From Leclercia adecarboxylata (GTDB taxonomy: Bacteria > Pseudomonadota > Gammaproteobacteria > Enterobacterales > Enterobacteriaceae), in assembly GCF_006874705.1 (NCBI RefSeq), contig NZ_CP035382.1:62001-126000 (forward strand): DNA of 64,000 nucleotides, in the 5' to 3' direction. A program made the position numbers and the translations under genes. Below are positions 43,514 through 57,300 of the stretch, piece by piece (position 1 is the first letter of the stretch; each line of letters opens with the position of its first letter). The notes under the pieces are model-generated. The model did no database searches. It was given only the letters and a program-made list of their open reading frames with translations, and was not told the DNA's origin.

Positions 43514-45001
43514 ATGAAAAACCCCACTCTCTTACAATTTTTCCACTGGTATTACCCTGACGGCGGTCAACTCTGGCCGGAAGTGGCCGAGCGCGCCGAT
43601 CTTCTCAACGATATCGGTATTAACATGGTCTGGCTGCCCCCGGCGTACAAAGGGGCGTCCGGTGGATATTCCGTCGGTTACGACTGCTACGATCTCTTCG
43701 ATCTCGGCGAGTTCGATCAAAAAGGATCGGTTCCCACCAAATACGGCGACAAAGCCCAGCTGCTGGCCGCTATCGGGGCGTTGAAACGCAACGACATCGC
43801 GGTGCTGATGGACGTGGTAGTCAACCACAAGATGGGCGCCGACGAGAAAGAGGCCATCCGCGTTCAGCGGGTCAACGCCGACGATCGCAATCAGATCCAC
43901 GACGAGATCGTTGAGTGTGAAGCCTGGACCCGCTACACCTTCCCGGTGCGCGCCGGACAGTACTCGGAATTCGTCTGGGATTACAAATGCTTCAGCGGCA
44001 TCGATCATATCGAAAATCCCGATGAAGACGGCATCTTCAAGATCGTTAATGATTACACGGGTGATGGCTGGAACGATCAGGTCGATAACGAGATGGGGAA
44101 CTTTGATTACCTGATGGGCGAAAACATCGATTTTCGTAACCGTGCGGTGACCGAGGAGATCAAATACTGGGCGCGCTGGTTGATGGAGCAGACCCAGTGC
44201 GACGGCTTCCGTCTGGATGCGGTGAAACATATTCCGGCATGGTTCTATAAAGAGTGGATCGAGCACGTGCAGGAAGTCGCGCCGAAACCGCTGTTTATCG
44301 TGGCGGAATACTGGTCTAAAGATGTCGATAAATTGCAGCACTATATCGATCAGGTGGATGGACAAACCATGCTGTTTGACGCCCCGCTGCACATGAAGTT
44401 TCACGAAGCCTCGCTGCAGGGACGTGATTACGACATGAGCCAGATCTTTACCGGCACGCTGGTAGAAGTCGATCCCTTCCACGCGGTGACGCTGGTGGCT
44501 AACCACGACACTCAGCCGCTACAGGCGCTGGAGGCCCCGGTCGAAGCCTGGTTTAAACCGTTGGCCTACGCGTTGATTTTGCTCCGGGAGAACGGAGTGC
44601 CGAGCGTCTTCTATCCCGATCTGTACGGTGCCAGCTATGACGACACCGGCGGCGACGGCGAGATGTACCATATCGAGATGCCGGTGATTGAACAGCTCGA
44701 CCAGCTGATCCTCGCCCGCCAGCGTTTTGCCCATGGCGTTCAGACCTTGTGGTTCGATCACCCTAACTGTATTGCCTTCAGCCGCAGCGGCACCGATGAG
44801 GATCCGGGCTGCGTGGTCGTGCTCTCGAACGGCGATGAGAGTGAAAAGACCCTGACGCTGGGTGAGAACTACGGCAACAGAAGATGGAAAGATTTTCTCG
44901 GCAACCGGGAGGAGATTGTCACCACCGACGAAACCGGCACCGGCGTGTTTACCTGCAACGGGGGCAGCGTCAGCGTCTGGGTGATAGAGGCGGCATTGTA
45001 A
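43514..45001 (+). CDS. amyA: Cytoplasmic alpha-amylase
   Basis: A 495-residue GH13 alpha-amylase without a signal peptide, as for E. coli AmyA, which degrades intracellular maltodextrins. The four GH13 regions are visible: [15 protein letters not shown] (nucleophile Asp), IVAEYW (acid/base Glu) and VANHDT. C-terminal beta domain from about residue 400. Start 43514 with GGAAG; follows fliT as in E. coli. A REP-type repeat follows the stop. Confidence 0.96.
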   Translation: MKNPTLLQFFHWYYPDGGQLWPEVAERADLLNDIGINMVWLPPAYKGASGGYSVGYDCYDLFDLGEFDQKGSVPTKYGDKAQLLAAIGALKRNDIAVLMDVVVNHKMGADEKEAIRVQRVNADDRNQIHDEIVECEAWTRYTFPVRAGQYSEFVWDYKCFSGIDHIENPDEDGIFKIVNDYTGDGWNDQVDNEMGNFDYLMGENIDFRNRAVTEEIKYWARWLMEQTQCDGFRLDAVKHIPAWFYKEWIEHVQEVAPKPLFIVAEYWSKDVDKLQHYIDQVDGQTMLFDAPLHMKFHEASLQGRDYDMSQIFTGTLVEVDPFHAVTLVANHDTQPLQALEAPVEAWFKPLAYALILLRENGVPSVFYPDLYGASYDDTGGDGEMYHIEMPVIEQLDQLILARQRFAHGVQTLWFDHPNCIAFSRSGTDEDPGCVVVLSNGDESEKTLTLGENYGNRRWKDFLGNREEIVTTDETGTGVFTCNGGSVSVWVIEAAL

Positions 45002-45011
45002 GTGGTGAAAA

Positions 45012-45042
45012 GCCGGGCGGCGCTACGCTTGCCCGGCCTACA
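45012..45042. repeat. REP-type palindrome between amyA and yedD
   Basis: GCCGGGCGGCGCTACGCTTG followed by CCCGGCCTACA is one REP unit in the convergent gap, the same family as at 9812-9883. Confidence 0.8.
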
Positions 45043-45048
45043 TATCGC

Positions 45049-45462
45049 TTATGGCAGCTTACTTGCCAGCGGGTTTTTACTCAGATAATTTGTGCACTCA
45101 ACGGTGGGCCGCTCGACGCGCTGCAGGATCATTCCGTCATACTCAATGGCGGAGCCTTCCCTTTCCAGCGGGTAGATATCCAGTTTGCTGGTGACGTTAT
45201 AAAAATCATCCGAGCGCAGCATAATTTTCCCCGGCACGGCCACCACGCGCTGCCACTGGCGGCAGTCGAGGGTATCCCCCTCTTGCGTCACCACCAGCGT
45301 AGCGATCGCTTCCGGGCTGACCATTCTGCTTTGCGGCCCTTTCGACTGCCAGTACCCTGCCAGCTCAGCCGGAACGGGATGCTTGATCACGTCCTGATAT
45401 CTGTCGACCTGCACACAGCCGGTTAACGCCAGCAGCCCTGCGATAATTGCTATTTTTTTCAT
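45049..45462 (-). CDS. yedD: Lipoprotein YedD
   Basis: A 137-residue lipoprotein with lipobox ALTGC (C16). The mature part matches E. coli YedD: LAGYWQSKGPQ, VSPEAIATLVVT, EGDTLDCRQWQRV-AVPGK. In E. coli it has been implicated in envelope stress pathways (Rcs/Cpx-linked lipoprotein), but its role is not firm. Two ATGs are adjacent; 45462 has the better spacing to GGA. Normally followed in E. coli by yedE/yedF and others before fliE; here a single unrelated gene occupies that gap. Confidence 0.9.
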   Translation of the reverse strand: MKKIAIIAGLLALTGCVQVDRYQDVIKHPVPAELAGYWQSKGPQSRMVSPEAIATLVVTQEGDTLDCRQWQRVVAVPGKIMLRSDDFYNVTSKLDIYPLEREGSAIEYDGMILQRVERPTVECTNYLSKNPLASKLP

Positions 45463-45695
45463 CATTGTTCCGTCTATGTCGAAAAAAAGAGTGTGGCATT
45501 AAAGCCGTCGGGTCGCCAGTACTTGTTTTATGCTTCACCCGTGCCCTTGTTTAAAATCCTCTTGCATCCTTTACACTCTGGGGATAACAGGCGATATATT
45601 GGTAGCCATACACGAGAGAGATACAATATAGCATTGTGCTTTTTTTTCAGATAAGATAGGTATACAAATTTACTAATAATTTCTCAGGCATGATC

Positions 45696-46781
45696 ATGCA
45701 ACAAATTAAATCAATTCACTATCTTCGAGGGATAGCCGCTTTTTTAGTTGTTGGCTTCCATATAAGAAACAACTTTAATGATGTTTATCCCATAAAAAAT
45801 CTAGGTGACTTCATGTTTATGAGTGGAGCATCGGGTGTTGATCTTTTCTTTATTATCAGTGGATTTATCATGATGTACTCTACAAGCATCAAAGTGACTC
45901 CCTCTGATTTTATAGTGAGACGAATATTCAGGATATTCCCTCCTTTTCTTTTTTTGTTGACAGCATTGTATTTTTTATACCCTGACTTCAAAACAGAGCA
46001 TGTCTTTAGATCAATATTTTTAATACATAGTGATTATTCATCTGATGCACCGTTCTTTGGTTATAACACATTAATACCCGCATGGACACTCACCTATGAA
46101 GTCTATTTTTATTTGATATTTGCTATCTCTATGACTCTTTCACAGAAGTATAGGGGCCTGATATCTATTATCGCATTAACGTTACCTGTAGTTCTCCTGC
46201 AGCTCATCATCAATGGTCAATTAGATTTATATGGTGCTGCGACGGCTGAATTGAACAAAACAAACCCTCTTTACGGCTTCGTGAGATTTGTTTCGTCACC
46301 AATGATGATTGAGTTTTGCTATGGGATACTCTTTTACTCATTATCTAAATATTTAAAAAACATTCGTCACTACGAGTTAATCGCTTTTGCTAGTATTTCA
46401 TTTTTCGTTTGCTCATATCTTTCTTGGTTCAGATTTTTCCATGGACCGATAAACTTTGGATTATGGGCGCTGATATTAATCCTTGGCTCTTTGATTTATG
46501 AGTCAAACAAAGAGTTAAAAAACATCCCATTATTAACATTTATGGGAAACATCTCTTATTCTCTGTATTTAACACAAGGGGTGGTTCTGACAGTATTAAA
46601 TCACTATGAACCCTACATTCCAATCTACAGTTCTGGAAAAGGATTCGTGCGCTTCGTATTCTCTGTCAGCATTTGCATCGTGGTAGCTTACTTCATATAT
46701 CATTACATTGAATACCCAGCTATACAGATGGGAAAAAAATTCACGCAAATGATAAAGAGAAGAAAATTGTCTCTCGCTTAA
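45696..46781 (+). CDS. Membrane acyltransferase 3 family protein (OafA-like)
   Basis: A 361-residue integral membrane protein with about ten helices. The acyltransferase 3 marks are IHYLRGIAAFLVVGFH (catalytic-type histidine), SGVDLFFIISGFIM and the RIFRIFPPF loop. Family members O-acetylate surface polysaccharides, peptidoglycan or other glycans. Start 45696 has CAGG seven bases upstream; an ATG at 45690 is also possible. Coding DNA is markedly AT-rich with many AAA, TTT and ATA codons, unlike its neighbours, so recent transfer is likely. Inserted between yedD and fliE; followed by its own terminator. Confidence 0.85.
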   Translation: MQQIKSIHYLRGIAAFLVVGFHIRNNFNDVYPIKNLGDFMFMSGASGVDLFFIISGFIMMYSTSIKVTPSDFIVRRIFRIFPPFLFLLTALYFLYPDFKTEHVFRSIFLIHSDYSSDAPFFGYNTLIPAWTLTYEVYFYLIFAISMTLSQKYRGLISIIALTLPVVLLQLIINGQLDLYGAATAELNKTNPLYGFVRFVSSPMMIEFCYGILFYSLSKYLKNIRHYELIAFASISFFVCSYLSWFRFFHGPINFGLWALILILGSLIYESNKELKNIPLLTFMGNISYSLYLTQGVVLTVLNHYEPYIPIYSSGKGFVRFVFSVSICIVVAYFIYHYIEYPAIQMGKKFTQMIKRRKLSLA

Positions 46782-46782
46782 C

Positions 46783-46806
46783 AAAAGCCGCCATGGGCGG
46801 CTTTTT
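46783..46806 (+). terminator. Terminator after the acyltransferase gene
   Basis: GCCGCC-ATG-GGCGGC stem preceded by AAAA and followed by TTTTT, directly after the stop codon. Confidence 0.88.
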
Positions 46807-46969
46807 CGTTACGTGCTGATCATAAGGCGTTGAAAAGGATCCTGACGCCATTGCACAAGAGATGGGGCATACAGCCGCGCAGCTGTGTTCATCGTGTCGA
46901 CAATGCTTGCCAGCCAAAACAATCATCACCAAATGCGATTAACGTCTCACAGATAAGGTAGAGGAAAAT

Positions 46970-47284
46970 CTAAACCTGCATCGACATGACGTCCTGATAC
47001 GCCTGCATCAGCTTATTACGCACCTGAATGCCCATCTGCATCGATACCGACGCTTTTTGCAAATCGGTCATCACATCGTTGAGACCAATGCCCGGCACGC
47101 CCATGGTGAATTTTTCGCCCTGCACGCGCGCCGCGGTTTGCGTGTCGCTGATCCGGTCCAGCGCCGCATGCAGTTGACCCGCGAAGCTGACCGTCGACTG
47201 CACGTCAGCCACGTTCTGATTACGGGCGGTCATTGCCGTTGCCTGCAACTGGCTAATGACGCCTTCAATCCCCTGTATTGCCAT
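46970..47284 (-). CDS. fliE: Flagellar hook-basal body protein FliE
   Basis: A 104-residue rod protein that joins the MS ring (FliF) to the proximal rod and is needed to start rod export. Marks: [16 protein letters not shown] at the start, [19 protein letters not shown] and the D0-like C-terminus [21 protein letters not shown] ribosome site. Divergent from fliF across a 227-bp promoter region, as in E. coli. Confidence 0.96.
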   Translation of the reverse strand: MAIQGIEGVISQLQATAMTARNQNVADVQSTVSFAGQLHAALDRISDTQTAARVQGEKFTMGVPGIGLNDVMTDLQKASVSMQMGIQVRNKLMQAYQDVMSMQV

Positions 47285-47511
47285 GACTTTCCCCTGATGG
47301 ATTTTTACGCGCTCAAGAGTACCAGTCTGTCAATGAGATAAAGGCGCTAAATAGCGTTAAAAAACCAGGTTATTTGACCCATAGAAATTCCCGTTTCATC
47401 AAATAATGGCACAGCCATGATTATGGAATTTTTGTTGTGTTTGCCGACCCGGGAGTCTGTTTTGTTTCTCCACACGAATAATGAAATCCACGATGAGCCA
47501 CGAGGTGCGCT

Positions 47512-50881
<3,370 letters not shown>

Positions 50882-50882
<1 letters not shown>

Positions 50883-52252
50883 TGACCGCACGCCTCACCC
50901 GCTGGCTCAACAGTCTCGACAATTTTGAAGCGAAGATGGCGCAGCTGCCGTCCGTTCGCCGTTATGGCCGCTTAACCCGCGCCACCGGCCTGGTGCTGGA
51001 GGCGACCGGCCTGCAACTGCCGCTGGGGGCCACCTGCATTATCGAACGCCAGGACGGGAACGAGATCCGCGAAGTCGAGAGCGAAGTGGTTGGCTTTAAC
51101 GGCCAGCGTCTGTTTCTGATGCCGCTGGAAGAGGTGGAGGGCGTTCTGCCCGGCGCGCGCGTTTACGCCAAAAACCTATCCGCCGACGGACTGCACAGCG
51201 GCAAGCAGTTGCCGCTCGGCCCGGCGCTGCTCGGGCGGGTGCTGGACGGCGGCGGTAAACCGCTGGATGGCCTGCCCTCCCCCGATACCGCCGAAACCGG
51301 GGCGCTGATCACGCAACCCTTTAACCCGTTGCAACGTACGCCGATCGAGCACGTGCTGGATACCGGCGTGCGCCCGATCAACGCCCTGCTGACCGTCGGT
51401 CGCGGCCAGCGTATGGGCCTGTTCGCCGGCTCCGGCGTCGGCAAATCGGTGCTGCTCGGGATGATGGCCCGCTACACCCAGGCCGACGTTATCGTGGTGG
51501 GGCTGATTGGCGAGCGTGGCCGTGAAGTCAAAGATTTTATCGAGAACATCCTCGGTGCCGAAGGGCGCGCCCGGTCGGTGGTGATTGCCGCCCCGGCGGA
51601 TGTCTCTCCCCTGCTGCGTATGCAGGGTGCCGCCTACGCCACGCGCATCGCGGAAGATTTCCGCGATCGGGGTCAGCATGTCCTGCTGATCATGGACTCC
51701 CTGACCCGTTATGCGATGGCGCAGCGTGAAATCGCCCTGGCGATCGGTGAACCGCCGGCGACCAAAGGCTACCCGCCTTCGGTATTTGCCAAATTACCGG
51801 CGCTGGTTGAACGCGCCGGTAACGGCATCAGCGGCGGCGGCTCGATTACCGCGTTTTATACGGTTCTGACCGAAGGCGACGATCAGCAGGATCCGATTGC
51901 CGACTCGGCGCGTGCGATCCTCGATGGTCACATCGTCCTGTCGCGCCGTCTGGCCGAAGCGGGCCACTACCCGGCGATTGATATCGAAGCCTCGATCAGC
52001 CGCGCAATGACGGCGCTGATTAGCGAGAAGCACTATGCCCGCGTGCGTAACTTTAAGCAGCTGCTCTCCAGCTTCCAGCGCAACCGCGATCTGGTCAGCG
52101 TCGGCGCCTATGCCAAAGGCAGCGACCCGATGCTCGACAAGGCAATAGCCCTGTGGCCGCACCTTGAGGCGTATCTGCAACAGGGTATTTTTGAAAAAGC
52201 CGACTGGGAAAGCTCGATCCAGGCTCTGGAGATGATTTTCCCGCAGGTGTAA
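50882..52252 (+). CDS. fliI: Flagellum-specific export ATPase FliI
   Basis: A 456-residue AAA-type F1-beta-like ATPase powering loading of export substrates. Walker [15 protein letters not shown], catalytic glutamate in [13 protein letters not shown], Walker [12 protein letters not shown]. Start 50882 overlaps the fliH stop by one base and gives the E. coli length (457 there). Confidence 0.97.
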
Positions 52253-52272
52253 CAGAATAGAGGGCGAATGTC

Positions 52273-52716
52273 ATGGCACAACACGGCGCATTAGCCACGC
52301 TGAAAGATCTGGCCGAGAAAGACGTTGATAATGCCGCACAGCAGCTTGGCGCGATGCGCCGCGGGCATCAACAGGCGGAAGAACAGCTGAAGATGTTGAT
52401 CGACTACCAGCATGAGTATCGCACCAACCTCAACACGGACATGGCCCAGGGTATCGGCAGCCAGCGCTGGATTAACTATCAACAGTTCATCCAGACGCTG
52501 GAGAAAGCCATAGATCAGCATCGCCAGCAGGTGTTTCAGTGGACCGAGAAGGTTGACCGGGCCCTGAACTTCTGGCGAGAGAAGAAGCAGCGTTTACAGG
52601 CCTGGCAAACCTTGCAGGATCGCCAGCTTGCCGCAGCAACCCTGGCGGAAAGCCGTCTCGATCAGAAAAAAATGGATGAATTTGCCCAGCGCGCAACAAT
52701 GAGGACACCGGAATGA
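52273..52716 (+). CDS. fliJ: Flagellar export chaperone FliJ
   Basis: A 147-residue antiparallel coiled-coil protein that acts as the stalk of the FliI ring and escorts chaperones. Nearly the whole chain is charged helix with heptads ([37 protein letters not shown]). Matches E. coli FliJ in length. Overlaps fliK by four bases. Confidence 0.95.
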   Translation: MAQHGALATLKDLAEKDVDNAAQQLGAMRRGHQQAEEQLKMLIDYQHEYRTNLNTDMAQGIGSQRWINYQQFIQTLEKAIDQHRQQVFQWTEKVDRALNFWREKKQRLQAWQTLQDRQLAAATLAESRLDQKKMDEFAQRATMRTPE

Positions 52717-53906
52717 TCACCCTTCAACAACTGCTTTCGGGCGACACCGACCTTACGGGCGGGGTCCGGGGCGGAAAAGCGGCCGACGGCGCGCAGGACT
52801 TTCTTGCCCTGCTGGCGGGCGCGTTAAGCGATGCCAAAGGCCAGGGCAAAGAGGCCGGGCTGACGCTGAACGATCTGCAGACAGCGGGCGGCAAGCGGGC
52901 AAGCGAGGCGCTGAAAGCCGACGCCATCGATGCTGATACCGATGCCGGAAAGCTGGCCGAACTGCTGGCGCATCAGGATCTCAGCGTCACCGACGAGGGC
53001 GTCACCCAGCCCGGTCTGAGCACCGGCCTGCTGCCCGCGCTTAAAGGTGACGTACTGAAGAGCCTGACCCAGGCGGCCAAAGAGGCCGACAGCAAAACCG
53101 AGCTTAGCGATGACGAGCTGGCGGGATTAAGCGCCCTGATGGCAATGCTGCCTCACCAGCAGACGGCCACCGCCGCCGCACCTCAACCGGTGAGCGCCGG
53201 GGGCCTGGACGTTGATGCAACCCTGACCAGCGATCGTGGCCGTCAGCCTGCGCTGGATACCGATGCCCTGCGCAGCGCCAAAGCCGTAGCCCAGGATAAA
53301 GATGCGGCATTAGCCTCCGACTCTCAGCTGACGCCAGCCGTTGCCGCGTCCACCACAAAGCAGGCGGCAGAGAGCGCGCCGTCCCCGACCGGGCCAACCG
53401 TCACTATGGGGCCGATTGTCAGCAATCTTACCTCGGCGCAGCCGACCTTTGCCGCAGCGCCCGTGGTCAGCGCCCAGCTGGGCAGCAACGAGTGGCAGCA
53501 GACCATCAGCCAGCACATCACCCTGTTCACCCGCCAGGGCCAGCAGAGCGCCGAGCTGCGTCTGCATCCGGAGGATCTGGGTCAGGTACAAATTACGCTT
53601 AAGCTGGATGATAACCAGGCGCAGCTGCAGATGGTGTCAGGCCATAGCCACGTTCGTGCGGCGCTGGAAGCGGCCCTGCCGGTGCTGCGTACCCAGCTGG
53701 CGGAAAACGGCATTGAGCTGACGCAAAGCAGCATCAGCAGTGAAAACTTTAATGGCCAACAGCAGGCCTCCTCTCAGCATCAGCAGCAAACATCCCGCTC
53801 CGGGGCGCCGGGTGGATTTGATGAAGAGAGCGATGAGCTGCTGGCAGTGCCTGCCTCCCTGCAGTCCGCGGCACGTGGAAACAACGCTGTCGATATCTTC
53901 GCCTAA
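52713..53906 (+). CDS. fliK: Flagellar hook-length control protein FliK
   Basis: A 397-residue exported ruler protein. The N-terminal ~240 residues are low-complexity and rich in Ala, Asp and Thr, as usual. The C-terminal switch domain that contacts FlhB is conserved: [46 protein letters not shown]. It ends fliFGHIJK. A 111-bp gap with an inverted repeat precedes fliL. Confidence 0.94.
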   Translation: MITLQQLLSGDTDLTGGVRGGKAADGAQDFLALLAGALSDAKGQGKEAGLTLNDLQTAGGKRASEALKADAIDADTDAGKLAELLAHQDLSVTDEGVTQPGLSTGLLPALKGDVLKSLTQAAKEADSKTELSDDELAGLSALMAMLPHQQTATAAAPQPVSAGGLDVDATLTSDRGRQPALDTDALRSAKAVAQDKDAALASDSQLTPAVAASTTKQAAESAPSPTGPTVTMGPIVSNLTSAQPTFAAAPVVSAQLGSNEWQQTISQHITLFTRQGQQSAELRLHPEDLGQVQITLKLDDNQAQLQMVSGHSHVRAALEAALPVLRTQLAENGIELTQSSISSENFNGQQQASSQHQQQTSRSGAPGGFDEESDELLAVPASLQSAARGNNAVDIFA

Positions 53907-53926
53907 ACCTAAACGCCAGAGGTAGC

Positions 53927-53981
53927 GTGATTATCCCCGTCTTTTCGACCCTTTGACGGCGAGCGGACACGGGATAATCAC
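53927..53981. promoter_or_regulatory. Inverted repeat at the fliL operon promoter
   Basis: GTGATTATCCC (53927-53937) and GGGATAATCAC (53971-53981) are perfect 11-bp arms 33 bp apart. The right arm contains GATAAT (53973-53978), a likely -10 for fliLMNOPQR, with TTGACG at 53953 too close for a normal -35. The arms could bind a regulator such as FlhDC, or form a hairpin ending fliK transcription. Confidence 0.5.
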
Positions 53982-54017
53982 CCCATTAGCAGTCCCGAAA
54001 CAGGAAGCACGAATCAG

Positions 54018-54485
54018 ATGACTGACTCCGCCATCACCAAGAAAAGTAAGCGTTCCATCTGGATCCCGCTTCTGGTGTTAATTACGCTCGCCGCCTGCGC
54101 TACAGCAGGTTACAGCTACTGGCGCATGAATAAAGCACCGTCAGCCGCAGCCAAAGCGGAGCCAGCACCGCCGGCGGCCCCGGTCTTTTTCGCACTGGAT
54201 ACTTTTACCGTTAATCTGGGTGATGCCGAGCACGTGTTCTACGTGGGCATTACGCTGCGTCTGAAAGACGAGGCCACGCGCGCCCGTCTGAGTGAATATC
54301 TGCCGGAAGTGCGCAGCCGTCTGCTGCTGCTGTTCTCGCGCCAGGATGCCGCGCAGTTGTCTACCGATGAAGGTAAACAAAAACTGGTGGTAGACATTAA
54401 GCAAACGCTGGCCGCGCCTCTGATAAGCGGTCAACCTAAGCAGGAAGTCACTGACGTTCTGTATACAGCTTTCATTCTGCGGTAA
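54018..54485 (+). CDS. fliL: Flagellar basal-body-associated protein FliL
   Basis: A 155-residue single-span membrane protein. Basic N-terminus (TKKSKRSIW), helix [20 protein letters not shown], then a periplasmic stomatin-like domain around the motor that supports stator function. Ends [10 protein letters not shown], typical of FliL. First gene of fliLMNOPQR; 4 bp before fliM. Confidence 0.95.
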   Translation: MTDSAITKKSKRSIWIPLLVLITLAACATAGYSYWRMNKAPSAAAKAEPAPPAAPVFFALDTFTVNLGDAEHVFYVGITLRLKDEATRARLSEYLPEVRSRLLLLFSRQDAAQLSTDEGKQKLVVDIKQTLAAPLISGQPKQEVTDVLYTAFILR

Positions 54486-54489
54486 CGAC

Positions 54490-55494
54490 ATGGGCGACAG
54501 TATTCTTTCTCAGGCGGAAATCGATGCGCTGCTTAACGGCGACAGCGATAAGACCGACGATCCAAAACCGGGTAAAGTGGGCGAAAGTGACATTCGCCCC
54601 TACGATCCCAATACCCAGCGTCGCGTGGTGCGCGAGCGTCTGCAGGCGCTGGAGATCATCAACGAACGTTTTGCCCGTCAGTTCCGTATGGGGCTGTTTA
54701 ACCTGCTGCGTCGTAGCCCGGATATCACCGTCGGCGCGATCCGCATTCAGCCGTATCATGAGTTCGCCCGTAACCTGCCGGTACCGACGAACCTCAACCT
54801 GATCCATCTGAAACCCCTGCGCGGCACGGGTCTGTTCGTCTTCTCGCCAAGCCTGGTGTTTATCGCCGTGGATAACCTGTTCGGCGGCGACGGACGTTTC
54901 CCGACCAAAGTGGAAGGCCGCGAGTTTACCCATACCGAACAGCGCGTCATCAACCGCATGCTGAAGCTGGCCCTTGAAGGCTATAGCGACGCGTGGAAAG
55001 CGATTCATCCGCTGGACGTGGAGTATGTCCGTTCCGAGATGCAGGTGAAGTTCACCAACATCACCACCTCGCCAAACGACATCGTGGTTAACACCCCGTT
55101 CCACGTGGAGATCGGCAACCTGACCGGTGAGTTCAATATCTGCCTGCCGTTCAGCATGATTGAACCGCTGCGCGAAGTACTGGTGAACCCGCCGCTGGAA
55201 AACTCCCGCCATGAAGATCAGAACTGGCGCGAGAACCTGGTGCGCCAGGTACAGCACTCCCAGCTGGAACTGGTAGCGAACTTTGCCGACGTCCCGCTGC
55301 GTTTATCGCAGATCTTAAAATTAAAACCCGGCGATGTGCTGCCGATCGAAAAACCCGATCGCATCATTGCCCATGTGGATGGCGTGCCCGTGCTGACCAG
55401 CCAGTATGGCACCGTGAACAATCAATACGCGTTACGCGTTGAGCACCTGATTAACCCGATTTTGAATTCTCTGAATGAGGAACAGCCCAAATGA
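54490..55494 (+). CDS. fliM: Flagellar motor switch protein FliM
   Basis: A 334-residue C-ring protein. The N-terminal CheY-P-binding peptide is SILSQAEIDALLNGD. Middle CheC-like domain with GGDGRFPTKVEGREFT, and C-terminal SpoA domain that binds FliN. Same length as E. coli FliM. Overlaps fliN by four bases. Confidence 0.97.
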   Translation: MGDSILSQAEIDALLNGDSDKTDDPKPGKVGESDIRPYDPNTQRRVVRERLQALEIINERFARQFRMGLFNLLRRSPDITVGAIRIQPYHEFARNLPVPTNLNLIHLKPLRGTGLFVFSPSLVFIAVDNLFGGDGRFPTKVEGREFTHTEQRVINRMLKLALEGYSDAWKAIHPLDVEYVRSEMQVKFTNITTSPNDIVVNTPFHVEIGNLTGEFNICLPFSMIEPLREVLVNPPLENSRHEDQNWRENLVRQVQHSQLELVANFADVPLRLSQILKLKPGDVLPIEKPDRIIAHVDGVPVLTSQYGTVNNQYALRVEHLINPILNSLNEEQPK

Positions 55495-55904
55495 GTGATA
55501 TGAACAATCCGTCCGATGACAACAACGGAGCACTGGACGATCTGTGGGCTGAGGCGTTAAACGAACAAAAAGCACCGGCCAGCAAAAGCGTTGCCGATGC
55601 GGTGTTCAAGCAGCTGGGCGGCGGTGACGTCAGCGGCACGCTGCAGGATATCGATCTGATTATGGATATCCCGGTCAAGCTGACCGTGGAGCTGGGTCGT
55701 ACCCGAATGACCATCAAAGAGCTGCTGCGCCTGACGCAGGGATCCGTGGTGGCGCTGGATGGTCTGGCCGGTGAGCCGCTGGATATTCTGATCAACGGCT
55801 ACCTGATTGCCCAGGGTGAAGTCGTGGTTGTCGCCGATAAATACGGCGTGCGTATTACCGACATCATCACCCCGTCCGAACGTATGCGTCGTCTGAGCCG
55901 CTAA
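55491..55904 (+). CDS. fliN: Flagellar motor switch protein FliN
   Basis: A 137-residue C-ring protein. Acidic N-terminus (DNNGALDDLWAEALNEQ) then the SpoA domain: DIPVKLTVELGRTRMTIKEL, VVALDGLAGEPLDILINGY and DKYGVRITDI. It bears most of the switch mass and docks FliH. Two base pairs separate it from fliO. Confidence 0.97.
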   Translation: MSDMNNPSDDNNGALDDLWAEALNEQKAPASKSVADAVFKQLGGGDVSGTLQDIDLIMDIPVKLTVELGRTRMTIKELLRLTQGSVVALDGLAGEPLDILINGYLIAQGEVVVVADKYGVRITDIITPSERMRRLSR

Positions 55905-55906
55905 AC

Positions 55907-56281
55907 ATGAAGACCCAGGCCACCGTCTCTCAACCCTCTGCAGTGCCCGGTTCGCCGCTGCTGCAGGTCAGCGGTGCGCTGCTGGGGATCATTGCTTTTA
56001 TTTTGATCGTCGCCTGGCTGGCAAAACGCGTCGGCCTGGCGGGTAAAACCGCCGGTGCGCGCGGGCTGAAGCTTACGGCCAGCACCTCGCTGGGGCCGCG
56101 CGAACGCGTGGTGATCGTGGAAGTGGAAGACGCCCGGCTGGTGCTGGGTGTGACCGCCTCGCAAATCAATATCCTGCATACATTGCCGCCTGCGCCGGTC
56201 TCTGAAGGGAGCAGCCCAGAGGTTCCACCGGATTTTCAGTCCGTGATGAAGAGTTTGCTTAAGCGTTCCGGGAGATCGTGA
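55907..56281 (+). CDS. fliO: Flagellar biosynthetic protein FliO
   Basis: A 124-residue membrane protein with one helix ([20 protein letters not shown]) and a cytoplasmic tail ([20 protein letters not shown]) matching E. coli FliO. It is a scaffold that helps assemble the FliP pore. Overlaps fliP by one base (TGATG). Confidence 0.93.
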   Translation: MKTQATVSQPSAVPGSPLLQVSGALLGIIAFILIVAWLAKRVGLAGKTAGARGLKLTASTSLGPRERVVIVEVEDARLVLGVTASQINILHTLPPAPVSEGSSPEVPPDFQSVMKSLLKRSGRS

Positions 56282-57018
56282 TGCGCCCTGTTTTATCTCT
56301 TGCGCTTGCAGGCCTTGGCCTGTTTGCTCCCGCCGTGTACGCCCAGTTGCCAGGCCTGATCTCCACGCCGATGGCCGGGGGCGGCCAGAGCTGGACCCTG
56401 CCGGTTCAGACGCTGGTGTTTATCACCTCGCTCACCTTTATCCCGGCAATCCTGCTGATGATGACCAGCTTCACCCGCATCATCATCGTCTTTGGTCTGC
56501 TGCGTAATGCCCTGGGCACCCCTTCGGCACCGCCGAACCAGGTTCTGCTCGGTCTGTCCCTGTTTTTGACCTTCTTCATTATGTCGCCGGTGATCGACAA
56601 GATTTATGTCGATGCGTATCAGCCGTTCAGCGAAGACAAGATCTCAATGCAGGTGGCGCTGGAGAAAGGGGCGCAGCCGCTGCGAGAATTTATGCTGCGT
56701 CAGACCCGCGAATCAGACCTGGCCCTGTTTGCCCGTCTGGCCAACGCCGGGCCGATTCAGGGTCCGGAAGCGGTGCCGATGCGCATTCTGCTGCCCGCCT
56801 ACGTCACCAGCGAGCTGAAAACCGCCTTCCAGATTGGTTTTACGATCTTCATTCCGTTTTTGATTATCGACCTGGTGATCGCCAGCGTGCTGATGGCGCT
56901 GGGGATGATGATGGTGCCTCCGGCAACCATTGCCCTGCCCTTCAAGCTGATGCTGTTTGTGCTGGTGGACGGCTGGCAGCTGCTGGTCGGCTCGCTGGCG
57001 CAAAGTTTCTACAGTTAA
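56281..57018 (+). CDS. fliP: Flagellar export-gate protein FliP
   Basis: A 245-residue export-gate protein with a cleavable signal sequence (ending VYAQLPG) and four helices. Marks: [53 protein letters not shown]. Start 56281 (ATG after GGGAG) gives the E. coli length; a GTG one codon earlier is rejected. Forms the FliP5Q4R1 gate. Confidence 0.97.
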   Translation: MRPVLSLALAGLGLFAPAVYAQLPGLISTPMAGGGQSWTLPVQTLVFITSLTFIPAILLMMTSFTRIIIVFGLLRNALGTPSAPPNQVLLGLSLFLTFFIMSPVIDKIYVDAYQPFSEDKISMQVALEKGAQPLREFMLRQTRESDLALFARLANAGPIQGPEAVPMRILLPAYVTSELKTAFQIGFTIFIPFLIIDLVIASVLMALGMMMVPPATIALPFKLMLFVLVDGWQLLVGSLAQSFYS

Positions 57019-57028
57019 GGAGCGCGCA

Positions 57029-57298
57029 ATGACGCCAGAATCGGTCATGATGATGGGCACGGAAGCGATGAAGGTCGCGATCTCCGTTGCCGCTCCCCTG
57101 CTGCTGGTGGCCCTGGTCACCGGTCTGATTATCAGTATCCTGCAGGCCGCCACGCAGATTAACGAAATGACCCTGTCATTTATCCCGAAAATCATCGCCG
57201 TGTTCGTGGCGATCATTGTTGCCGGGCCGTGGATGCTGAACCTGATGCTGGATTACATGCGTAATCTGTTTACCAACCTGCCGTACATCATCGGCTAG
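57029..57298 (+). CDS. fliQ: Flagellar export-gate protein FliQ
   Basis: An 89-residue, two-helix membrane protein ([20 protein letters not shown] and [20 protein letters not shown]) that builds the export gate with FliP and FliR. The conserved [14 protein letters not shown] loop is present. AAGGAG ribosome site. Two bases from fliR. Confidence 0.97.
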   Translation: MTPESVMMMGTEAMKVAISVAAPLLLVALVTGLIISILQAATQINEMTLSFIPKIIAVFVAIIVAGPWMLNLMLDYMRNLFTNLPYIIG

Positions 57299-57300
57299 CT

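Noticed and set aside
46840..46945. Possible remnant of an integrase-like C-terminus (IAQEMGHTAAQL in frame)
   Set aside because: Only about 35 codons, no catalytic tyrosine and no flanking att-like repeats; the resemblance is too weak to call.
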